Source of the DNA: Seminavis robusta
Taxonomy: Eukaryota > Bacillariophyta > Bacillariophyceae > Naviculales > Naviculaceae
Direction of reading: 5' to 3'
NCBI GenBank assembly: GCA_903772945.1
Contig: CAICTM010000407.1
Coordinates: 1-64,000, forward strand
Length of the DNA stretch: 64,000 nucleotides
In this document: positions 1-12,149 of the stretch, piece by piece
Layout of the letters: the number at the start of each line of letters is the position of its first letter
Numbering within the stretch: position 1 is the stretch's first letter
Program-made: the position numbers and the translations under genes
The notes under the pieces: model-generated
What the model was told of the DNA's origin: nothing
Database searches by the model: none
The model's input: the letters and a program-made list of their open reading frames with translations, nothing else

Positions 1-882
1 TCTATACCTGTGACACCGGCTGTTCGTCGCAAATGAAATCTCGATACTTTAACAGGAATGGAACTGGTACGACGAATTACGGCTACATGGTAGACCAAAA
101 GTGGGCATAAAAAAGAAGGTGGGGGAAACCAATGACTGATGATGAGGGAAACGATGCTATCAACACAGCCAATCGATGAATGGGAATCGAGATGAACGAC
201 TTGTATTACTATCATGGTACGACGGTCTCTAAAGTCTACAACGCTTTGTGCTGCAATGGATGTATGACTATAGAACAGCGCAAAAGACTGATGACGGCGA
301 GAAGCCAACAACACAGCTCAACCTAATGAATACAGTACTACTACCAGTACGATGGCAATGACGGTTACTACAACGATGATGGTGGTGGCCGACGAATGCG
401 ACATCGAATGCTGGAGTTGGCCGAGAAGGAAGCGCCCCTTGCTTCAGTCGAAGCAGCCGCCCCCGGTCAATTAGAAGTACGTGCAATCGTTGCAAGGAGA
501 ACAGGCCTAGGATGTAGCTTTACGAGGTTAGTGCTAACTTTTGTTTCATCTCCTTAAACAGGCCTACAATGCAGAGTTCTGGGGCGAATACAATGAGCTT
601 CAAGCAAGTCGGTCGCTGTATGAAAACAACTACGATGTTGGAGACTGGAACATGTGCCAGCGTATCTACAAGTATGGGGTTTGGTGTGACGAAGAGTGCC
701 GAGCCCTCGATTTCTTCCGAATACGGCGATCGGCTCACGCACAGCACTCCCTGTGTGTGCAACACTTATGGCCTGGACTGTCTCTAATCATCTGTGCCAA
801 CCGTTTTGTGACGGGGGCAATGATAGCTCACTATCGTAGGTTCGCCAAAACGATCCTGACAGCCAATCAAATAAGCGAATAG
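1..882 (+). CDS. 3' part of a secreted Tyr/Asn/Asp-rich protein gene, unknown function
   Basis: The gene enters from the left edge, so its start is missing. Three coding pieces can be read. The first is open from base 1 (about 36 residues, with C-x3-C near its start) and runs to a stop near 113, or splices earlier. A Tyr/Asp-rich exon follows after an acceptor AG near 336 and ends at 476 before a GTACGT donor. The last exon begins at 562 after AAACAG; it reads NAEFWGEYNELQ and later WCDEEC and is open to 882. The 477-561 intron keeps the frame. Composition (aromatic, acidic, paired cysteines) suggests an extracellular or wall protein. I infer that it belongs to the same family as the inverted gene at 1042-2214, whose conserved core should precede the segment at base 1. 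The first exon's end and the true stop are uncertain. Confidence 0.45.
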
Positions 883-1041
883 AAATTATAACGGGAAGAG
901 CAGCGTATGCCGGTTTGCGCACCGCTTGGCAATGGCGCTCATCTGTTGTCATTAATGTTTCGTGGTCTGTGGCATTGGGAAAACTGCTGCGTTTGGTCAA
1001 CGAAACCTTGGTATGATTTCGCACATGTGGGTCGACCTGCA

Positions 1042-2214
1042 TCATGGAGGGCGGAAGGAGACTCGTGTAGGGAAGCTGTAGCCATTGATATCGTATCCTT
1101 TCGATGCATGTCTTCGGCTGGTTTGGCCGTCATCAAACTTTTGCGAGCATTGGTTGTCGGTGTACAGATGAAGCTGCAACTTTGTGGAGGTGAAAGTTTC
1201 CCGATCGACGCATCCGATTTTGGCGTAGAGAGGAGAATCGTTTTGGATTGTTTCTTGCAGCATGACACACTGCAGTATGCATTGGTGAGCAGAAGAATGG
1301 ATGAGATGATGACTGTTCCAGCAGCAGTACCAATACAGTACCCAAATCATCACAAACACGACTTACGTTCAGATATCCAGCATCAGCCGGCAGTTCAAAG
1401 TCCTTGCCATTGACCAAAGCCTGATAGTTGAAATATCCTCTCATGTAGTGAGCAATCGAGACGACAAAGGTTGCGATTTCCGAGAAGTGGCATTGGTAGC
1501 TGTTCTCAGAGTCAAACAGCTGAAACTTGATCATTTGTCCGCCGTTGCTACACAAAAAGGAAAGGCAAAAACATAGATAAGCAAAGAGTCCACATAAATA
1601 AAATAGGCTCAGTTGTGTTGTAGTAGCACTCACTAGTTGATGCAGGAGATTGGCATGACACTGACTCCGTCAAACCCGACATTGGAGTTCCAGTGAAAGA
1701 CGTCATCGTCGGCATTGGCGTATGCGGCTTGTTCTGCTTGGACGGCATCGCCTCCTCCATTTCCATTGGCGTCGTCTCCATCGGCGTTGTTGTTGGCGTC
1801 GTCTCCATTGGCGTTGTTGCCGTTGCCCCCGGCATCATCGTTGTCGTCATTGTTCCAGTTGTTCGCGCCATCGTCGTTGTTTCCGTAATAGTCATCTCCA
1901 TCATCAGCATTGTTGTTATTGTTTCCTCCGTCATCATTGTTGTTGTAGTTATTGTTGTAGTTGTAGTTTTGATAGTTTCCTCCTCCTCCATTGTAGTTGT
2001 TGCCATAGTAGTTCTGCCCATTGTATTGATTGTAGTTGTTGTTGTTGTTGTTGCCTGCCTCTACTACAACTCCATGTTTTGATATCAGCGATGATGACAA
2101 CAGCACTATCAGGCTCACTAGCACTGATGCACAGCTCCTGTGAATGGGTCTACGAAATCGACATGACGCTGATGATTGCCGCATGTGATTGGTTCGCTGC
2201 CAAAGGCTGCCCAT
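1042..2214 (-). CDS. Secreted Asn-rich conserved protein, three exons, unknown function
   Basis: Exons are 2214-1634, 1547-1367 and 1269-1042; donors GTGAGT and GTAAGT and acceptors TGTGTAG and CTGCAG keep one frame (about 329 aa). A hydrophobic segment around residues 28-45 looks like a signal peptide or anchor. It is followed by roughly 100 residues dominated by Asn, Asp, Gly and Tyr. The C-terminal 160 residues are well ordered and contain spaced cysteines (SYQCHF, NCVMLQ, AKIGCVD, NQCSQ), suggesting disulfide bonds outside the cell. The start at 2214 is the first ATG in the open frame. The frame stops directly after SFRPP, where I expect the family to continue with a Cys-rich tail, so the gene may be truncated. 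The Asn-rich part reads as long Val- or His/Cys-rich frames on the other strand; these are shadows. I know no biochemical function for the family. Confidence 0.65.
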
Positions 2215-3677
2215 TTTGTGATGCGTGATGTTGTCTTCTTGTGGACGAAACCAGAGACTGCTCAATGCAAATCACGACGGCCTTTCTTGATGGTTAGACG
2301 AAGCGAATGATGATGCTATTGTTAGATGCTTTCGCTACCGACGCCTTCAGCTAGCTAGCTCCTTGTTTGGTATTTGATCAACAACGGCACTCCTTTGCCC
2401 ACAAGACCATGGAGCAGGGTCGGTTGATGCCCGATCCAATTGCTTTTTCTTCGCCTTCACGGAGCCTGCTCGCTAAGGTGGATGTCGTTGTGTAAGTAAA
2501 CTTTCAAAGGTGTTTTTACTCTCTAAAGTCAACGTCCGAACGTTATGAGAAACCCAAGCACGCAGGCGCTTGGAAGCATTTGTTAAATAGGGATAGTGTT
2601 TTTTGTCCACTCCGATAGAAAATCTGGAAAAAGGAAACCATTCGGAAAGAACGAACGCTTCCGAAACACTCATACCTAGTATTTCGTTCTCAATTCGACG
2701 GGGACAGGAGCATGATGAGAGACAGGATGGGTCCTTGATCTTGAGTATGAAAGCTTTAGTGTCATGGGGTCCCCTCTCTCCTGCTCCTGGAACCTGGAAG
2801 GGTTAAGCTGGAGCAATCATTGACCTAGGCAGATATCCAGGGTGGAGGGAAGCGTGCATCCCTTAGATTTTGAACTGGAAGGAGCCAAAAAGGCCCTTTT
2901 AGAATCTCTAAAGAAGCTCACTTCATCCGGAATAGTTGGGGCCAAGATACATTGGACTGAATCTCAAAACAAAGTAAGTGCAGCAAGCCGTCATGAGGAG
3001 CCCAGCACAGATCATAGGTCGGATGATTGGTTGTACAATCGTAGCCCGCAGCAGATCCCACAGTTGGGCAGCGGTAGACAATGCTTGCAATCTTTTGCTT
3101 GTCGAGTGAATCCATAATGGCCACGATGATGAGACAATGGTGGTTCTGTAGTAGCCAAGACAGATCTATCCTGAGTGCACGAGATCAAGGTTGATGCACA
3201 ACTCTGCGTAGGAAGTTGTCGACGTGCGCATTCCATTCTGGGCAAAGTACATGTACAGAGAGAGGGCTATTTCCCTTGACCGCGGGGGCTCAACGATAAG
3301 AGGTTGTCTTGTGTCTACCTGAACTGAAGTGAAAAGTGAAGACACGTGAACGGGAGTCAACAAGCTACTTTGGTGAAAATGGTACCTCCAATGATTGAAA
3401 TCTAGAACTAGAATGCTACTAACAGGCTTCCAGCTAATCTACATGTATTCAACCCAGAAAACAAGCTACAAATTGATTTCAGGATTGAGAAGTTCTCGAT
3501 CATTGCATCAGCCCAATAACCACCACAACGTAGATAGAAAGACAATTGTTGATTGTTTAGTAAAGAACATTTCTTGATGCCCATGCTAATACCAACAAAA
3601 CTACACCAGGCAATCCTTTCCATCGGCTACCGCCGTAACCAATTGACTACATTTTTCTTTTCCTTGCTTCCATTTTC
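2215..3677. other. Intergenic stretch with weak exon-like signals only
   Basis: No convincing gene is seen in about 1.46 kb. Weak signals on the + strand are an ACCATGG context at 2406-2412 with a short open frame running into a TGTAAGT donor near 2490, and an open stretch at about 2842-2958 (LDFELEGAKKALLESLKKL) that ends exactly at a GTAAGT donor. I could not connect these into one continuous frame. On the - strand, open frames at 3012-3363 have no start, splice or family support. A small multi-exon gene here cannot be excluded. Confidence 0.3.
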
Positions 3678-4189
3678 CTAAGTTCGCTGGGCAATACGGC
3701 GTCTATTCATTCGCTCAAACTTTTTGCGCATACGAGCCTCCTTGACCTTGCGCTTCTTCTTTTCTTGAGGGTTTTCGAAATAACGCTTATGACGGAGTTC
3801 CATCAAGTGTCCCGACTTGTTGACCTCACGCTTGAAGCGACGGAGGGCACTCTCAATTGGTTCGCCATCACCAACATCGACCTTGATCTTCACAGGGAGG
3901 GCTGTGGTAGATGGTCGGACTCCTATGTGTGTATTAGTTAGTTGTTCGGAAAGAAAAATCGGGAAGAAAAGAAATCCCTGAGTGAGATAATCACTCTCTG
4001 GACTGGATCGACGTAAACATCATCTCTATGTGACGAATCCTCGAGAATCCCTCAGAAATTGATGAGACAAAAAAGATGAGGATGGGCAAGAATCTACCTA
4101 CCATATGTTTGTGCTGGAGCAAATGCTGTGGTTAACATGGCAGCCATGGAGGCTACCATGAGGGTCAAGAGGAACGAAAGTCGAGCCAT
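3678..4189 (-). CDS. rpsU: Plastid-targeted 30S ribosomal protein bS21
   Basis: There are two exons, 4189-4102 and 3922-3678, joined in frame across a GTAGGT...ATAG intron, giving 110 aa. The C-terminal 70 residues match bacterial-type S21: an N-terminal VKIKVDVGDGEPIE strand, the LRRFKREV helix, then the very basic KKKRKVKEARMRKK tail. S21 binds the small subunit near the anti-Shine-Dalgarno end of 16S rRNA. The first exon encodes a hydrophobic signal peptide ending in TTAFAP, the diatom signature (A at the cleavage site, F at +1) for passage through the ER-derived outer membranes into the plastid stroma. I therefore read it as a nuclear gene for the chloroplast ribosome. The intron separates the targeting peptide from the mature domain, a common arrangement for transferred organelle genes. 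The upstream region is shared with the divergent RecQ gene. Confidence 0.9.
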
Positions 4190-4584
4190 CGTTAGGAATT
4201 GCACTAACAAGCCAGAGGTGGTACTGTAGTATTCGTCTTGCAGGTGGCAACAGTTGTTGCTGTTGTCTGTCCTTGGGGCAGATGATGGTGCTGACAGATG
4301 ATGGTGCTGAGTGAGAGGCTGCAGCTTCCATCGGTTGTTGACGCCGCCATGCCGTTGATGAGGACAGCATTCTCGCAAGTGCGTACGTTTGTGTCTCGGG
4401 TCAAGGCCAGACGGACCCAGTGCCACGTCATAATCTTAAATAGGGCTGGGGCTAAATCTCGTGAAACTTCGTGCCAAAAGACCGCGATCAAGGACAAAAG
4501 AACCGCCACATTTTGTAGGCGGCCTTCCAGAAAAGACCACCTTTCAATCAATCAAGATCCTTTGAACATCACAAATACGCAACC
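4190..4584. promoter_or_regulatory. Shared divergent promoter region, bS21 and RecQ
   Basis: This 395-bp gap lies between the start codons of two genes transcribed away from each other, so it must hold both promoters and both 5' leaders. It contains a short near-direct repeat, GATGATGGTGCTGA, at about 4282 and 4298. No TATA box stands out. The assignment rests on position only. Confidence 0.4.
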
Positions 4585-7478
4585 ATGGGTTGGAATTGTG
4601 AAGCCTGCAGCTATCGAAACGTAAATGACACTGCTGGCTCCTGCTTTATTTGTGAAACGACCAGAGAAAAGAAGGCAAAGGCAAAATCCTCTGGTAACGT
4701 CGCCATCGTCGGCAAGGCTAGCTCCAATGCGGCCTGTTCGGACAACGCCAAGAAGCGAAAGACTGGCAGCCAAACGACTTTGTCGGGTAATTTGGTAGAT
4801 GAGAAAGCATCAGCAGCCAAAGCAAGCAAGAAACCAAGAGCAGCGATCAGTAACGCTGCCAAGATGCCAGCATCATCAACGACTACTAAAGTCCAAACTA
4901 CCTTGTCATTGGGCCTGGTTCCTTCTGGCTATGGACCTATTTCCAGCGATTCTTACACAGACAAAGCAACACGATGCCGCAAAGTCTTGAGAGATGTGTT
5001 CAAAATTGAGAAGCTCCGAAATCAGCAACCCAGAGCGGTGGAATGTGCATTGAAGGGGCATTCTCAAATTATAGTGATGGTACGATACGCCATGACCAAT
5101 GACATTCCACAATCAACATGTACTGTACATCAAATCCAGAAGCAAAGAATGGTGCACTCACAAAAAATTTCTTCTGATTTCATCTTGCAGGCAACAGGAG
5201 GCGGAAAGAGTAAGTGATGCCGAGCAAGTTTTCGACACAATTGAAAATCTCTCTCAACAAATTATTCACTATCCACTTCTACTACAGGTCTGTGTTATCA
5301 ACTACCTGCAGTTGTCATTGGTGGGACAACCATTGTGATTTCTCCTCTTATCGCTCTGATGAAGGTACTGTGCATGTAGTATCATGGATACCGGTATGAT
5401 GGCAAACAATGAACAAAGGCATGCAGCACGGTCTAACTCTTAGTTTCTGCGTTTGACAAAGGACCAAGTACAAGCACTGACAAAGAAAGGGATTTCGGCG
5501 GCTTGTGTCAACTCTTCCAACAAGGAATCTGAAAACAATCAAATTCTCTCTGCAGTCCTTGGCCGAAACCTGAACACGACAACCAACACAAAAAAGACAG
5601 ATCAAAACGCAAGAAAACCAATCAATTTACTGTATGTTACCCCTGAGTCTCTTGGGACATCAAGGATGCAAAACATTCTGAACGAGCTTCACAAAAAGAA
5701 TCGATTGGCTGGTTTTGCAATTGATGAGGCACACTGTATTTCCTCGTATGGACACGACTTTCGCCCAGCCTATCGCAAGCTGGATTATATTCGAAACCAA
5801 TTTCCAGACTTGAGTGTCATGGCTCTTACCGCCACAGCCTCCCCTGCTGTATTAAAAGATATCAAGAAGAATCTCAAGCTGGAGAGGGCACCCTGCCATG
5901 TTGGGTCCTTCGATCGCCCGAACATCTTTTACAAAGTTCACTACAAGGACGGTCTGGACAGTATAGCAGAAGGTGGATCACTTGCGGACCTGGCCAAGTT
6001 TGTCAAAAAGCAGCACAGGCGGGCAGCAAAAGAGAACAACGAATGCAGCGGGCTCGTCTATGTTCACAAGAAAGCAGACACAACATTCCTCGCCAAAGAA
6101 CTCACCAAGCGAACGCAACTCCAAGTTGGTGCGTACAACGGCGGTATGAAACCTGCAGATCGCACAAAGGTGCAGGAAGATTGGCTTTCTGGCAAGGTAC
6201 AATGTTGCGTAGCGACGGTCGCGCTCGGGATGGGCATAGATCTGGCGCATGTCCGCTATGTGGTGCATTGGAGCATCCCCAAGACCATGGACGGCTTTTA
6301 TCAGGTAACGAACCGAAAACTCTTCGCAGTCATAGTAACAGTGTGCATGGTTGTGTTTCTTGACTGATCTTATGAGTTTCCGCGAACTTCTGGTTTCTGT
6401 TGTATCAGGAGAGCGGGCGTGCTGGACGAGATGGACTGCCAGCCATATCATTGGTCTACTTTTCGAGGGACGACGCCAATCTCTTCTCATTTCTCATTCG
6501 AAAAGAGGCCGAGAAACGACAAGGAAAGAATGGAGGGGCGGCGGACAATGCAGAGGCAACTCAACGAAAGCTGGACGCTTTGGAATGCGTTGTAGGGTAC
6601 TGCACGACTGCTTCTTGCCGACGGCATTGCGTCCTGAAATACTTTGGTGAGAAAGACACGGATCCAAAAACAATTTGCCAAAAGAGCTGTGATGTATGCC
6701 AAAATCCTGAAAAGATGGAAAAAGCCATTTCAGCCGCCGAATCGATGAGAGCTCTCTCGAAACAGAAGCAAATGGCCAAGACCACGAAGGAAAAGAATCG
6801 TTGGAATGGGCAGGTAAGGGAAAGAAACTCTGTGTTACACCGTCACGACGAATCGAATCATCACGGCAGCATGCGCTCACATACCTGCATCTCTTTAGTG
6901 GACTCGACCTCATGGGGATGGCGATGGTGAAGATTGGGACGGAGGCCGCCAAGAAGATTGGGAAGTGGAGGGTCTAGGGATCACGGGCGAGGCCAAGGCG
7001 CCAAAATCGATCGGATCCGGTTCGTTTGTATCCGCTGCTTCGAGGCTGGATTCGCTTGCTCGACTCGAGGTGAGTACCTGGCTGGTTTTGCACGGGTTGG
7101 ATAGGTTTGCAGAGACTGACTCCTGGACGCACCACAACAAATGTGTAGGCAAAGGAAAGAGAGGAGGGCGCCAAAGAAGAGTACGGTGGGTTCGTGAAGT
7201 TCAAGGCTTCCTCTGCGAGGAGAGATCGCGACCCATTCCCTGAACACATCCGCCTATCGATCCAATCGGCGATAGACAACAAACAAAAATCAAAGCCCAA
7301 AGAAAAGGAGCAATCATCCGCGGATCTCAAGGCAAGTGCGGAGAAGATTAGAGCGGAGCTCGCAGAAATCGAGGCGAAGAAGGCTGCCTTAAAGGCTCGA
7401 AGCTCGTCAGTGGTAGTCCCCGCTGCCCTACCGCCACCCCCACCAGTCTCTTTCAAGCAAAGGAGACGCAAACCATGA
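4585..7478 (+). CDS. RecQ family ATP-dependent DNA helicase with RanBP2 zinc finger
   Basis: Seven exons fit one frame: 4585-5079, 5191-5209, 5288-5364, 5444-6304, 6409-6813, 6899-7069 and 7149-7478 (about 785 aa). Residues 2-27 form a RanBP2-type zinc finger (W-x-C-x2-C...C-x2-C). The helicase core follows: Walker A ATGGGKS near 166, SPLIALM, DEAH box AIDEAHCISSYGHDF near 290, TATA-type motif III, and motif VI ESGRAGRDG near 490. A zinc-binding RQC-like segment with KYFGE and CxxxCDVC follows. I see no HRDC domain. The tail has a charged coiled segment and a proline run, and it ends in basic residues. RecQ enzymes unwind 3'-5' and resolve recombination and stalled-fork structures in the nucleus. 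The second exon is only 19 nt and encodes most of the ATP-binding loop. Confidence 0.9.
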
Positions 7479-7623
7479 AACTGCTGTCTGTCGAGTGGCC
7501 TTCCAGAAACCCCGTTGCAGGCTGCCGGAGGAGCTCAACCACGCCCCTCCTTTTGCTAACTAACTAACAAGACGATGCTAGTAGCGACAAAGTAATATTT
7601 CTATTATCGATAGAGGCCACAAG

Positions 7624-10600
7624 TTAGCTCGTCTCCAACAGTTTCAGGCGTTCGAAGTTTTTGATTGCCTCTTCAATGTCAGCCTTCTTCTTTTGCAACC
7701 CTTCAAGCTTCTCGTGATTCTCCTTTTGAAGATTTTCCGCCGCATTCTCTTTGTAGCCTGGGGCTGCAATGGTCTTCTCGAGCTTGTTGAGAATGGGGAG
7801 TGTCGAGTTGAGACTCTTGCTCAGTCGCTTGATCTCGGCTTCATAGTCAACCAAACCCTTCAAATCCATTAGCAGAGTGGTCTGTTCATCGATGACCACA
7901 GTTCCCACCGTCTGCGGAATCGCGTCTTCTGCAGGGTTGATGTCCACGGCCGATGCTTTCGCAAGAGTCTTGATGTCGTCAGTCTGGGCAGCCACGGCAG
8001 CCTCGTCCGGGCCATTAATCTTGACAAAGAAATGGGTCTTTACTTTGTCAACGATGCGATAAGACGCCCGCAAAGACCGGCATGCGTTGATCACCTTCAT
8101 CGTTGCGGCCATTGATGCCTCAACCTCGGGATTCAAGTACTCGTCGATGCATTCTGGATACTTGGCCAGCATGATTGTCTGTGTCTCGTCAGGACCCAGC
8201 GTACCACGGCCGGGAAGGCGCTGCCATAGCTCTTCGGTTACAAATGGCATCATGGGGTGCAACAGCCTCATGCCAATATCCAAGGCAACCCAAAGGGTGG
8301 CTTGAGCTGCCCAGCGACTATCCTTGTCGTCGTTGTTGTAAACAACAGGTTTGATAAGTTCAATGTAAAGAAGACACAAATCGTCCATCCACATCGAATA
8401 GGAAAGTTGTTGTGCGTCGCCGAATCGGTATGTTCTTAGACACTCGTTGACGTCCTTGCTGGCTGTCATGAGCCGAGACACCATGAATTTGTCGCGAATT
8501 GACATTTTTCCACTTTTCATCAAGTCATCCAATAGTGTTGGAGTTGGCGCGAAGTCAGTGACGATACCCAAGGCAAACTTAATGACATTCCAAAGCTTGT
8601 TGCAGAAATTGCGATAGCCCACCACGCGCTTAACATCCAGGTTGATGTCTCGGCCTTGCACAGTGTAGGCAAGCAAACCAAACCGGAGAGCATCCGAACC
8701 ACACTCGGGTATACCATCAGGAAACTCATCTTGCATGTTTTTCTTTGCACGCTCCATTTCCTTGGCTGGCAAGTTTCCTGCCGTGAGTCGTCCTTGCAAC
8801 GTGTCCAAAGAGCACCCAGAAATCACTTCACGTGGATCGATAACGTTTCCTAGGGACTTTGACATCTTTCGCCCCTCTTTGTCTCTTACCATGGCGTGAA
8901 GGAATACGGTGTGGAATGGAAGATGGTCCGTCAGCTCAAGACCCATCATCACCATTCGGGCGACCCAGAAGAACAAAATGTCGAGCCCGGTTTCAAGTAG
9001 CGACGTTGGGTAGAAAGCTTTCAAATCATCCGTCTGGTCAGGCCAGCCAAAGACCGAAAACGGGAAAAGCCCTGAAGAAAACCAGGTGTCCAGGACGTCT
9101 TCATCCCGCTCCAACACAATCTCATCGCGTGCACAGCCAAGGAGTTTCTCCGCTTTCTCGTACGCAGCCTGGTGTAGACAGACTAATGAGGTGAGCAATT
9201 TCACACACAGATAAACCTCGCCGCATACAACAACAAGGCCTAACGTACCTCTTCGTCCCGAGCAACCACCCATCTGTCGTTGTGCTCCATGTCGTTCTTC
9301 GAAATGCCGGTTTCGCCCTTCTTCGTTGCAAACCACGCCGGAATCTGGTGGCCCCACCACAGCTGACGGCTAACGCACCAATCCCTGATGTTGTCCAGCC
9401 ACTGGAACCAAGTCTTTTCATGATCATTAGGAACAATTTTCAAGTCGCCATTTCTCACCGCATCTGCTGCCCGCTTGGCCATGCTGTTGCAGTTGACATA
9501 CCACTGTGGCGTGATCATTGGTTCAAGAACATCTCCACTACGTGAGCACAGACCGAGACGCATTTTGTTGGGTTCTTTCCCTTTGTAGAGTCCCTTCAAG
9601 CGTAGAAATGAAACCAATGACTCGGTGAGCATCCAGGCATACATATCATCTTCAAACAAGAATCGAGACCACAAAGAAGGCACACAAACCCACCTTCTCT
9701 TTCAGAGCTTCCTCCACGGCCATACGAGCATCATAACGCATCATGCCTTCAAACTGCGATCCGTTGTGGTTGATGGAACCGTCTTCTGTCAGAATACAGA
9801 TGAATTCCAAATTGTGTCTTTTACCACATTCGTAATCATTTGGATCATGGGCAGGCGTAATCTTAACAGCTCCCGTACCAAACTCCATATCGACAAGTTC
9901 AGCGTCCAATACAATGGGAATACGACGGCCATTGAATGGATGGACTACAAACTTTCCATGCAAATGTTTATAGCGGGGATCCTCGGGATGGATGGCCACA
10001 GCGGTATCACCGAGCATGGTTTCCAGACGGGTGGTAGCAACAACGAGCTGTTCTTCCGAATCCTCAATTGGGTATCCAAACGACGTGAGCGTACCAAACT
10101 CGTAACGTCCCTTTGCGTCGTTGGGGTTTCCCTTGTGAGTCTTGACTTCCAAGAACGTTCTTCCTTCCAAGTCAATGTAGTCCACTTCGATATCCGAGAT
10201 TGCCGACTTTAGTGCGCAAGACCAGTTTCCAAGACGATTGGCTCGGTACAATAATCCTTTTTCGTGGAACTGATTGAAGGCTTCCACGACGGCTTTGCTG
10301 AGCATATCATCCATGGTGAATCTTTCTCGACCCCAGTCCACACTGCTACCCAAGAGTCGCAATTGGGTTGTGATTTTGTTTCCATACTCGCCTTTCCATT
10401 CCCACACTTTCTTGACGAATTCTTCTCGTCCCAAGTCATGACGATTTTTCCCTTCACTTTTAACGAGCATCTTTTCGACCACCGATTGGGTGGCAATGCC
10501 AGCATGATCCGTTCCTGACAATGTCAAAGAAAAGAAAGAAAGGTGTACACCCAAACGGAACAGTGAGAAATAGTGATCAAAACACCTATAAAACTCGTTG

Positions 10601-11335
10601 TGCCATTGAGCCTCTAATTTCGCATGGAGCCGATTGCCAAATTCAGCGCATAAAAGGCGCGTTTGGCTGCCCAGTGGACCCATGCTTGTTGTACTAGTAG
10701 TATACAAGTACTCAAAACAACGATTGATCAAATAAATAACGTACCTGGAACATAGAGGGTAGCATGTCCCTTCATCCGATGCCAACGAGTCAAGGTATCT
10801 TCCACAGCAGCCGTCAAGGCATGTCCCAAATGGAGGGATCCAGTAACGTTGGGAGGAGGGATGACCATGACGAATTTTTCGTCAGTTGGTCTTCCAACCG
10901 CTGCCTTTGGATCACAAGAGTAGAACCCAGAGGCTTCCCACCAATCTTGCCATGCAGCCTCTACAGCCTCAGGATGATAGGCACTCGCCATGGGAATAGT
11001 GGACAAGTCCTTCTTTTCCCCTTTGGGTGTAGTATTGACAAACTTGGGCGCTGCTGGAGCTTCCTTCTTGGGTTTCTTATCTTTCTTTCCTTCGCCCCAT
11101 TGAGGCTTTTCTTTCTTCTTGCCCTGGAAACATTCAATTGAATTAAATTAAATGAAAACAGCGCAGTGGAATCGAATCAGCGACTTGAAAACGGGCAACC
11201 AATTTCCGAATCTACAAAAATCTTCCAGCTTACCTTGCCCTTTGCAAGCTTTTTCAGTTGGTTCTTTGATAGCTTCTTCTCGCCTTCAGCTGGAGGCTGT
11301 CCAGCCTCTGCTGCTTTCGCTTCGTCTTCGGCCAT
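7624..11335 (-). CDS. VARS: Valyl-tRNA synthetase
   Basis: Five exons: 11335-11234, 11123-10745, 10514-9694, 9620-9249 and 9168-7624 (about 1072 aa, normal for the eukaryotic enzyme). The enzyme attaches valine to tRNA-Val and edits misacylated threonine. Seen in order: a Lys-rich N-terminal extension; the class I HIGH box as GSLHLGHA within PPPNVTG; the editing domain with [26 protein letters not shown]; the [10 protein letters not shown] signature; an anticodon-binding helical domain; and a C-terminal coiled-coil arm (residues about 1000-1065) typical of ValRS. No plastid or mitochondrial presequence is apparent, so a cytosolic role is most likely; use in the organelles by alternative starts is possible. 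The fourth intron acceptor (CACCGAG) is weaker than the rest. A different internal ATG at about 10991 could give a shorter form. Confidence 0.93.
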
Positions 11336-12149
11336 TTTTCAAGTTCAGTTTTATGGACACAACCGTAACTTTGTCAGCTTTTCCTTTGTCAGCGGCTCTC
11401 GAGACCTGGACGCTACCTTTCAATATCTGGCTGCGGGTTTGTTCTGTGCCTTCGATTTGTTCTCGATGTCATCAGCGGCTTTCTCGCCAAGGATCCTCGA
11501 AAGCAGCCCAGACCCACACATTTTGCGGCTGCGCACTTGTCGCGTACTCAACCAGCAGAGCTGCGTTCTCGAAGATACTCCTGACGCCAGCTTGGGACCT
11601 TGACGAGGTTGAACTTCGTGTAATAATCTGGAGGCAACAGCAGCACCATCGCGCGTTGGTTCTGTTGTGTTGGTCCATTTCGTCTCATCGCGCGGTTTCA
11701 TGCATGAGAAAGGTAAGGGCGCAGCGCAGTAGCGCATTGTTTCTTCATGGGAGTCGAATTTGGAACAGGAACTGACCAGAGATGTGAGCTTGGCTGTGTT
11801 TTGGCGTCGTTGGCGGTATCGGGTCGAGCGCTTGAGTTGGTGGGATATCATTTATTTTCACTCAGTATCATGGACTTGGGAAGATGAGGGTTCTCAGGAA
11901 AAGGATTCGATCAGCGTATCTTTCGTGTTGAGGACGATTATTCATGTTCTCGTTTGGATACCAACAGGGCACGGCAACGAGCTGCTCATCAAGGCTCACT
12001 GCTACTGGATTTGGTATCGTGAAAAAAGCACGAGATTGCATCCTTTTGACACTGTTATCTCTCTTGGATCTTTTTGCCACAGGAGATAACCAATCAGAAT
12101 AGGATCTCAATATCTCTCTCGTTCCTGATTTCGCGCAATCTTTGTCATC
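11336..12149. other. Intergenic, divergent promoters
   Basis: About 810 bp separate the starts of valyl-tRNA synthetase (-) and the His/Ala-rich gene (+). Open frames on both strands here are short, lack family resemblance and shift composition freely, so I call none. Position implies two promoters. Confidence 0.4.

Noticed and set aside
1693-2228. Long plus-strand frames rich in Val/Ile or in His/Cys/Arg
   Set aside because: They are reverse readings of the Asn/Asp repeat of the minus-strand secreted protein; codon repetition alone keeps them open.
3012-3363. Overlapping minus-strand open frames of 65-78 codons
   Set aside because: There is no start context, splice consensus or family resemblance, and the frames change without a pattern.
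9625-10212. Plus-strand frame of 195 codons inside valyl-tRNA synthetase
   Set aside because: It lies antisense to a highly conserved catalytic exon and resembles no family; it is a shadow.
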